NCBI GenBank assembly: GCA_011799875.1
Contig: JAAAXO010000383.1
Location: 186,001-250,000, forward strand
DNA: 64,000 bases
Direction: 5' to 3'
Origin: Thinopyrum elongatum
Lineage: Eukaryota > Streptophyta > Magnoliopsida > Poales > Poaceae
Part shown: positions 57,322-64,000 of the stretch, piece by piece
How the letters are laid out: each line of letters opens with the position of its first letter
Numbering within the stretch: position 1 is the first letter of the stretch
Translations under genes and position numbers: made by a program
Notes under the pieces: model-generated
Told to the model about the DNA's origin: nothing
The model's input: only the letters and a program-made list of their open reading frames with translations
Databases searched by the model: none

Positions 57322-57937
57322 GGAGTGCAGGAAGCCTTGGACGAAATATACAAGATGCCACTTCATAAATTTCGTCCAGAGGCTATTATAGGTGCTGCGT
57401 CACCTTATTATTGGGCCAGACCCATGTAATTTCGAAATACTTGAGTATAGGCTATTTTTAGAGTCCGTATGTGTGGGGAAACAAGAGATAGGGTTGGTTT
57501 CGGACCCCTCCTTCAAGGGCCACGAAATTCCCCCCCTCTTCCTCCATATATACAGCCCTTAGGGCACCGTTTAGACTTTGGGTTTTGTTTAGATTAAAAG
57601 TTCGCCATAGCTGCAACTTCGCGTACTTCGTTTGTGTTCAACGACCAGACCAAGACGTCACAGAACCCCACCTCGATCAATAAAGCTTTCATCTTATATT
57701 CGCAATATCCAGATTGCAAATCTTAGTTTCTTGCTTGTTCTTCGTTTGCTTGCAGGAGATAGACCCTCGGGGTCAGGTTGATTGTGCTCCGGCGTGGTCA
57801 ATAACCTCTCGGAGTTGGTTTAGCGATTGCTAAGGCGCGACGTCCTCGCACGTTCGTAGTCGGATCGTCAAAGTCTACTCCACCAAAAACGATAGATATC
57901 ATCTCATCGAAAGATCGGGACACCCTCGCCTCTATCA
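57015..57937 (+). repeat. Cereba LTR (3' LTR), right edge of the CRW block
   Basis: A 923-bp 3' LTR after the polypurine tract. Its start is mutated (tgatgatgacaac instead of tgatgaggacatc). The right flank cccaa (57938-57942) is unrelated GC-rich DNA, so this is where centromeric retrotransposon sequence ends in the window. Confidence 0.9.
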
Positions 57938-58141
57938 CCCAACTCCACCCGAGCCACCGTCCGCCGTCGCAGACCTCGCCGCCGTTCTGCTGCTCGCCGG
58001 CGACGACCACCGCCACCCACCGACGCGGACGGACTCCCTGAACACGTCCCGATCATCACCGCACTCCAAGACCCCGGCGATCAACGTCGGTGATCGCCGT
58101 CTCCCCTCTGTATATGCGCGCGCGGTGCGTTTGAGTTTAAA

Positions 58142-58166
58142 CCTGACGGGTGGGGCCCACCCGTCA
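58142..58166. repeat. Perfect inverted repeat
   Basis: ctgacgggtggg is followed, after one base, by its reverse complement cccacccgtcag. It would form a 12-bp stem. This motif recurs in grass repeats; no function is evident. Confidence 0.75.
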
Positions 58167-59450
58167 GTGTTTTATTCTTTTCCAGTTAAAACAGAAAGCA
58201 TATTCTTCTGTTTACGCTTTCCGCGCAAAGAAGCGTACTTCCGCCGAAGTGTTTCCTGTTTAAACTGTGCAGGGACTGCTATTTTACAGAAAAGCCCCTG
58301 GTTTTGAAATTTTAATAACTTTTCAACCACAACCCTGTTTGAGTTGAACTTTTTTTGAAATTCTTAATTTTCTCTCTAATTTTTTTTAGTATTTATTTAA
58401 AAATATTTTGACACAACTTTTTGTACTATTGCCAAATTTTTGATTTAAGTTTGAATTTGAATATTTTCAGAAAAAGAAGACGGGAACTTTGCCGAGAATT
58501 TCGAAGGGTTTTCACCTGACTACTTTGGACAAGGCAAGCATTATTGAACTTGGGATATGATGATTGCATTTTGCATGTTTGCATCGGTTGGAATTGCACC
58601 ACATATATCACAAGTGCATGCATGTTTGGTCATATCACTTCTTATGCTTGTCTTGCACTTCACCCAAACAAGAAAACTTACTAACTTGGTATAGCTGTGA
58701 GATATTCAGGAGAGTGTCTCCTGCCTTGGACGTGCCGGTGGGCACGGGCCATTATTTTTGACACGTTGGTGTCACATGACGTATGTGGAATATACCGGTG
58801 AAGATAATTAACGCCTCCTGAGTAAGTAGTAAACCCCTGTCCAGGTACACACCGTACAGAGGGCCACGATGAGGGTTTCCAGGGCCTTGGACTAAATCCT
58901 GTCATCGGGTCAGGGGGCATGGGTGTTTCCGGTTGTAAACGAGAGGGGGGCACACCTTGGAATCCGCGCGTATTAATAGTGATCCCATGCAGGACGTTGG
59001 TCTCTCTGTCTCAGAGTTTTTCTTGAACGATGCTTTGGGTGATTCCTGGCATCCAGAAAGTTAATCTGGTGTGTGCTGGTCAGGTGTGTTTTCAACCCAA
59101 AGACCGTAATGGGAATTAGTCAGTGTCATGGTACTGACTAAAGAAATCCTTTACTTGTGGGTAAAGAGTACACCCTCTGCAGAGTTTAAACCTATTCGAA
59201 TAGCCGTTATCGACGGTCAAGGGCGTTAGCTGGGTGGGTCAAGTGTCGGTCTTCGGAGGAAATAATTTTAATATGCCTGAAATATTTTGCAGGATAATTA
59301 TTGACACCCTCATGCTACCATGAATATTTTATGCATGTTAAATATTATTATGGTTATGCATATTATTGAGGACTAACCCGTTTCTCTTATTTTGAATTTC
59401 CTGAGTGTCTCAGGGGCTGGCTAGACTACCCCGGGCACTCAGCTTTATTT

Positions 59451-59637
59451 TCAAGACCTCTCGTGGCGTCTCTCGAGTTAACAGGCGGTTTATCCCACCA
59501 CTACTCTTGTGGACACCCGATCTTCAAGTCCGACCGTGGCGTCACTTGACACCCGACTGGCATTTCTCTTCAAGACCTCTTCGTGACGTCCCTCGAGTTT
59601 ACAGGCGGTCCCGCCACTACTCTTGTGGACACCCGAT
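59451..59637. repeat. Imperfect direct repeat (two copies)
   Basis: Copies at 59451-59521 and 59570-59637 share tcaagacctc, ctcgagtt, acaggcggt and ctactcttgtggacacccga. Flanking ggctggctagac words (59416 and 59671) suggest that a somewhat larger unit was duplicated. Confidence 0.75.
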
Positions 59638-60259
59638 TGGCTTTTCTTTTATTTTGCTGAATGTCACTTGGGCTGGCTAGACTGCCCGTGGCATTCAATT
59701 GCTTTAAGTTTGATCATGACTGACATGCTATGCTCACGTTCATATCATTTATTGTCATGATTTAAATTTTAGTCAACATGAGCATATGCACCCATTATAT
59801 CTTGTGTTCATAATGTTTGCGAGTACATTCCAACATACTCACTAGCTTGTCCCTGGCTATTTACTTGGCCAGACTTGGAGGAGGACGAGCTTGTGGAGGA
59901 GGATTGCACTAGCGAGCCCGACGCTTAGAGGAGTCCCAGTCAGTCAACCTGTGAGATAGGAGTCTACCACATGTATCATCCGCTGAGCTTCCGCTACACA
60001 AATAAATAGTCAAGCCTCACTCTGACGCTTGGCTCTATGTTATTATACTAGTATTGTATCACCACCGCACCACTGTCATATTCCGCCACTACCATATATT
60101 GGCGAGTTTGTAATAAACTTTGTTGAGCCCTCAGACTCAACCCTGTGTAATATTATCTTGTACTGGTTATCTGTATCAAGGAAGTCCACCAGTTGTATTG
60201 ATCTTGGGACTGGTGTGACTTGGGGCTATTCTGGGATTTATTCTCAGAAATGGGCCTGA

Positions 60260-61222
60260 CAGTTCCAGTTCATGATGGGGATTGAAAAACACATCTCCAA
60301 GACTATCTTCCTTGAGAACTATGAGTCTCTCGACGACATCTACATTGGTGCTCTCAAGGCACAACAAGAACTCATGTAGGCCAAGGCTTCTCCACCCGAA
60401 ACGCACTTCGCGACGACCTGGTCCACGACAACGAGCATGAGCATAGTACCACCAAGATGTCCAAGCCCAACGAGCTTCAAGACGACGCTCCCAAGTTTGA
60501 CTTCACCGCCATCCCTCTTTGTGGCATTGAGGATGCCGAGTCTACCTTGAGTGTTTTTGAAGATGGCGTAGCGACGACTACGACTGTGGAGTCTCTCTAG
60601 GAACATGCTTTGGAGGCGAGCGACAAGGTGGTGAGCAAGGATGATGCTTACATCTTTGGAGGCGAGAGTGAGATGATTGAGCATGGGATTTTCCCTTCGG
60701 TCATGGAGGCGAGTGATGATGTGCCATCTTCGGCCTTCATCCATGGTGACGGTGACGAGATGGTTGAGCACGGGATTTTCCCTTCGACCACGACGGCGTA
60801 TGGTGATGAGTTGCGAGACTTCTGCCACCATATTGAGAGTGAGAGTGACTTCACCACTAGCCCCATATTTGAGGAGATGCCCCAATTCCCATGTGAGGAG
60901 AGCCACAAACCCACCACTTGAGTGAGATGAGTGACTCCACCATATGTGAGTTTGACTGCACCTGTTTTGAGGGAGTGAGCGAGCGACCACATAGAGAGAG
61001 TGCGATAGTTGATAGGTCTTGTGAGGACATTTGCATTTCTAACAACTTGACCTCTACCTCTATTGTGTCTTCTCATTTGGTGCTAGGTCCCATATACGAC
61101 AACGCCCCGATCATCGAGGACTTCGTCCTTACTTTCAACAAGATGATGGCCATGGTGGAATATGATGCACCCTCCACATGTGTCATGGGTGGACACGATC
61201 ACCTATGGGGCCACAGGCCCCT
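60260..61222 (+). pseudogene. Degenerate acidic ORF, transposon-associated
   Basis: A plus-strand coding-like stretch, rich in Asp, Glu and Ser. From about 60397 it can be read through NALRDDLVHDNEHEH, KFDFTAIPLCG and a TAG at 60598-60600. It continues as an open segment (SDKVVSKDDAYIFGGES, EMIEHGIFPSVMEAS and a near repeat MVEHGIFPSTTTA) to 60921. After a frame change it runs to about 61277 (STICEFDCTCFEGVSE, LVLGPIYDNAPIIEDFV). The internal repeat GIFPS is notable. I do not recognise a catalytic domain. Similar acidic ORFs accompany grass LTR elements, but that is recollection, not proof. Confidence 0.4.
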
Positions 61223-62202
61223 TGTGGTTCGGCAGGGGGGAGATCACGTTGCACAAAGAGCGGAGGCCATGAGGTAGCACGACGACGAGACTCTGGTGGT
61301 TTTTACGCAGGTTCGGGCTGCTGAGAAAAAGCGTAAAACCCTACTCCTGCTTTGGTGGATTGGATAGAGGAACATGATGACACGCAGCGCTCAAACCCGG
61401 CAAGGTGGCCTCGGGGAGACTGCTACATGAGTACAACTATGAGATGGTCCGAATCCTTTGTCTAGGTAGCCTTGGACCTCCTTTTATAGCTCAAGGGGTA
61501 GCCATAGTGGCAAAATAGTGATTATCTTATGATTAGATGGCCAACAGTGCTATCATACCTAACTCTGGGACTTAGGACAAAATGCCATAAATGCTACCTT
61601 ACGTGGCGTGCGGGGATGCATCCCCTGCAAGCTTATATCGCCGCTTAGCTAACTTCTTCTTATCATTTTGACACGCCCCTGGACGGGTGTCAAACGGGTG
61701 TGATCTGTCTCCCAGCAAAACACCACGTGCTTAGTGAGAGCCACTTAGTCACCTGGGGGGCTTGACACCGCATCGATAGGTGACTGGCGTCGTGGTGCGG
61801 TCGAGCGGTGGTAACTGGCTTGTGCCTGCCGGGGTAGGGCTTGCCGGGCCTTCTTGGAGGGGTGCACGCTTCGGTCTCCGGCCGTCCCGGAGACGCGGCT
61901 GGTGTTGCTTGGTCCTGCTCTTATCTACTGCATCGACCTTGCCGGCCTCGTGTGACTAGCAAAGGACACTTCCCTTGGAATCTTTGTCTTGTATGTTGGC
62001 TTTGCCTTCTTGATACGCTCCTTGATCTCACGAAGAGCGGCTTCTCTGGCTCGGCCTTGCGTGGACTTGACTGGGCTTGTACTGACGGGTCCAGCTATAT
62101 TGAGGTAGCTATTCCCCCGGCAAGCCGTGCCCATCGGGGCTGAGGCTTTTTGTCCGTGCATAAGTCAGGGGAAATAAACACCCCTGTTTGTGTACCCCGA
62201 CA
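61223..62202 (-). repeat. Probable LTR of another retrotransposon
   Basis: Read on the minus strand, it begins TGTCGGGGTACAC at 62202. It has a TATA box ctataaaagg at 61480-61489 and ends about 61223 in GCCGAACCACA. The flanks (cccct on the left, aaaag on the right) do not match. No coding sequence. The boundaries are estimates. Confidence 0.4.
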
Positions 62203-62602
62203 AAAGCCCCCAGGCCTAAGCCAAACGTGTCGCTGGGCATCATTGGGTTAGGCCCCAAACAGTGCACGGACACGCGTCGAAGAAGTGTTGTCCATGCAGC
62301 CTTGGTCATGATGACTAGTCAATCCCATGTCCACTCCGCGTAATTAACGCAGATCTTGGGGTCGTGGAACAGTAGCCGTTAGTGAGTAATGCGCCTGCAA
62401 AAACAGTATCCTCCCGTAAAAAGATAGCGAAGAGCCAGCCCCCGCGCGTGTTCCCAATAAAAGGGCTACGCGAAGGGACTCTGCTCATTCACATCCATTT
62501 CTTCACCATTCATCTTCTTCCTCAAGCCAAAAACCGCCTTGGCCGCCATCGCCTGCCCCAAAAACTCTGCTAGATCTTTCGCTTCTTCTGCGAGTCCAAG
62601 AG
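62203..62602 (+). promoter_or_regulatory. Upstream region of the element gene at 62603
   Basis: There is no ORF. A TATA-like aataaaagg at 62456-62464 lies about 140 bp before the ATG at 62603 and may be its promoter. No recognisable tRNA primer site was found after 62202. Confidence 0.3.
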
Positions 62603-64000
62603 ATGGGGCGAAAGACTTGCGCCGTGAAGGGGAAGCAGGCGGCCGCACTCGCGGATCCCGTGGTGGAGGAGAGGAGGAGGAAAGCAGAAGAACTGGACAG
62701 GCGGCGACAGGAGGATGTGGTTTTCTCCCCGTCACACCTAGACGACAATACCTTAATCGCAAGGTATGCCTATATGTGGGGGAGGGATACTAGGAATGGG
62801 CATGGAGCGCTTGAAGTTCTGTCAGAGGGGGCCAAGATTCCATCAAATTCGTACCGCTTCTTCTGCGCGTACTTTCTTTTGCGCCATGATGACGGTGTAT
62901 GGGTTTCATCTCCTAGACTTCACGCCCAATGCTATGGCGTGCATGGCAATCTTCGCCCACTTGTGCGAGAATTTCATTGGAGTCGCCCCCAATGTAGATT
63001 TGTTCAGGCACTTCTTCATCCCACGGATAGAAGATAAATCCCACCGCTCGGGGAACATAAGCTGGATCCCCCGGGGCAAGAAGGAAGATTGGAGTTATCT
63101 CCCCGGCCAGCAGCGCAGCAAGTGGGAGGAATGTAGGGATGACTGGTGATGGATCAAGGATGAAGATGCGCCTGAGTTCTGCTCGACGCAGACTGGATGC
63201 GTCACGCGTGGAAGCGACTGGAGCAAGTTGGGCCTCACTGACGATAGGCTCCGCCCGGCGATGAACATGATCGCCCACCTCAAAGCTGTCGGGCTGACCA
63301 TCGAGCATGTGGGGGCCGGCTTCCTCCGGCGCCGCATTGCGCCGCTGCAGAGGAGGGACAGGTTTGCCTGGGAATACAAGAACTCTGCCGACAGGATGCT
63401 ATTGTACCCAGGCCCCGCCAACAACCTGATAGTGTATGGCCACGGCTGGTTGTGCAAACAACTGTTTGGCAACCTTGGGCCATTCCATTTGCTGGCCAAG
63501 ATTGTTCCCCTGCACTTTAACTCCGCCTTGAGCCAGATCCTGCAATGGATGCCTGATTGCAATACCTTCGGGGTCAAGGCCGATTGGGAACTGCCCGCCC
63601 TGGATGACGAGATGGAATGGGTCTCTCGTTTGGAAGAAAGAGCTTCCAGGGTAGAGGACAACCTCATCGAGCGCACTACCAAGGCAGAGCAAGCGTTCAT
63701 TGCGACTTGGATCGCAGAGGACAGGGAGCTCAGGGCTGCCGGGGGAACAGGGCCTGGAGAGGAGGAGGAAGATGCTGAGGGCGAGGACTCTTCAGATGAG
63801 GGGAGTGAAGAGCGTGCCGCGGAGGAGGCTGTCGGGCTTGAACCTGCCGGGACCGGGACATCCCAAGCCACAGCAATAGGGGCCCAAGAAGGGGTTGAGG
63901 CCGAGGAGGCAAGGAAACTCGAGGTGGAGGAAGAAAAGCTCGAAATGGGTCCTCAAGCTCCGGAGCCAAGTCGGTGTCTCCGCAAGCGGGCAAACCAAGA
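62603..64000 (+). pseudogene. Transposase_28-like ('putative gypsy type transposon') protein, broken
   Basis: It begins MGRKTCAVKGKQAAALADP at 62603 with a basic, charged N-terminus. The frame changes near 62870-62890. The family-like core continues in the next frame (VYGFHLLDFTPNAMACMAIF, HLCENFIGVAPNVDLFRHFF, about 62895-63025). A TGA at 63147-63149 interrupts it. After the stop the same frame stays open to the window end: WIKDEDAPEFC, a Trp/Tyr-rich stretch (AWEYKNSADRM), a helical segment likely to form a coiled coil (EEMEWVSRLEERASRVEDN, about 63600-63700), then a Glu-rich acidic tail. The core resembles the plant family Pfam labels Transposase_28, found in N-terminal proteins of grass LTR elements. 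Its function is unknown. Confidence 0.6.

Larger units (their letters stand above)
57938..60259. mobile_element. Unassigned repeat-like sequence, possibly an LTR
   Basis: There is no credible coding region. A GC-rich start (57938-58100) is followed by AT-rich DNA (58300-58480) and then mixed sequence with internal repeats. It ends at 60254-60259 with ctgaca, an LTR-like terminus, and phrases near 59820-59900 (actcactagcttgtccctgg) recall grass Gypsy LTRs. I found no matching start, primer site or second LTR, so the assignment is tentative. Confidence 0.35.

Noticed and set aside
1..57937. Centromeric satellite array, CRISPR array or tRNA/rRNA genes
   Set aside because: No tandem satellite longer than the short leader minisatellites, no regularly spaced repeats, and no tRNA or rRNA structure was seen. 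The only tRNA-related signals are primer sites.
57938..58120. GC-rich, coding-like start after the last LTR as an exon
   Set aside because: No frame is conserved beyond about 50 codons and no splice pattern is visible. Its composition fits an LTR or untranslated region of another element.
62613..64000. Host gene at the right end, judged from the GC-rich coding stretch
   Set aside because: The frameshift, the TGA and the Transposase_28-like core indicate a mobile-element protein. No intron structure or plant gene family was recognised.

Overview
The window is plant DNA, almost certainly from a Triticeae grass (wheat or a close relative) and from the functional centromere. About 98% of positions 1-57937 consists of two related Ty3/gypsy centromeric retrotransposons. 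I recognise them as the CRW pair: autonomous Cereba-type (gag-protease-RT-RNase H-integrase) and gag-only Quinta-type. This assignment rests on family knowledge: LTRs starting TGATGAGGACAT and ending CTCTATCA, a tRNA-iMet primer site, a polypurine tract inside the coding frame, and a reading frame that runs into the 3' LTR. I see no host gene, tRNA, rRNA or centromeric satellite.

Layout. Positions 1-57937 are a mosaic of 26 complete, truncated or split LTRs, in both orientations, separated by pieces of leader, gag and pol. The only non-CRW island is a Copia-type fragment at 10120-11395. One element is intact: a Quinta copy at 39724-44509 with 5-bp target duplications (agcta) inserted in a Cereba 3' LTR. 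The longest Cereba piece is 27124-31769 (minus). Eight complete LTRs stand alone with non-matching flanks, as expected after ectopic LTR-LTR exchange (or misassembly at LTRs). Block 25760-32782 appears inverted through flanking LTRs: turning it round restores two 5-bp target duplications and the continuity of two Cereba elements.

Positions 57938-64000 lie outside the CRW block. They hold unassigned repeat sequence, a degenerate acidic ORF, a probable LTR on the minus strand, and the broken N-terminal gene of an element whose product resembles the plant 'putative gypsy type transposon' (Transposase_28) family.

How the parts work together. Cereba would supply protease, RT/RNase H and integrase. 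Quinta encodes only a gag-like protein and must borrow these. Reciprocal hybrid LTRs (Quinta U3 with Cereba R-U5 and the reverse), all switching at the same 5 bp about 32 bp downstream of the TATA box, suggest the two RNAs are co-packaged and exchanged at first-strand transfer. Two Quinta-type LTRs lack exactly 89 bp with GT...AG ends, suggesting reverse transcription of a spliced RNA.
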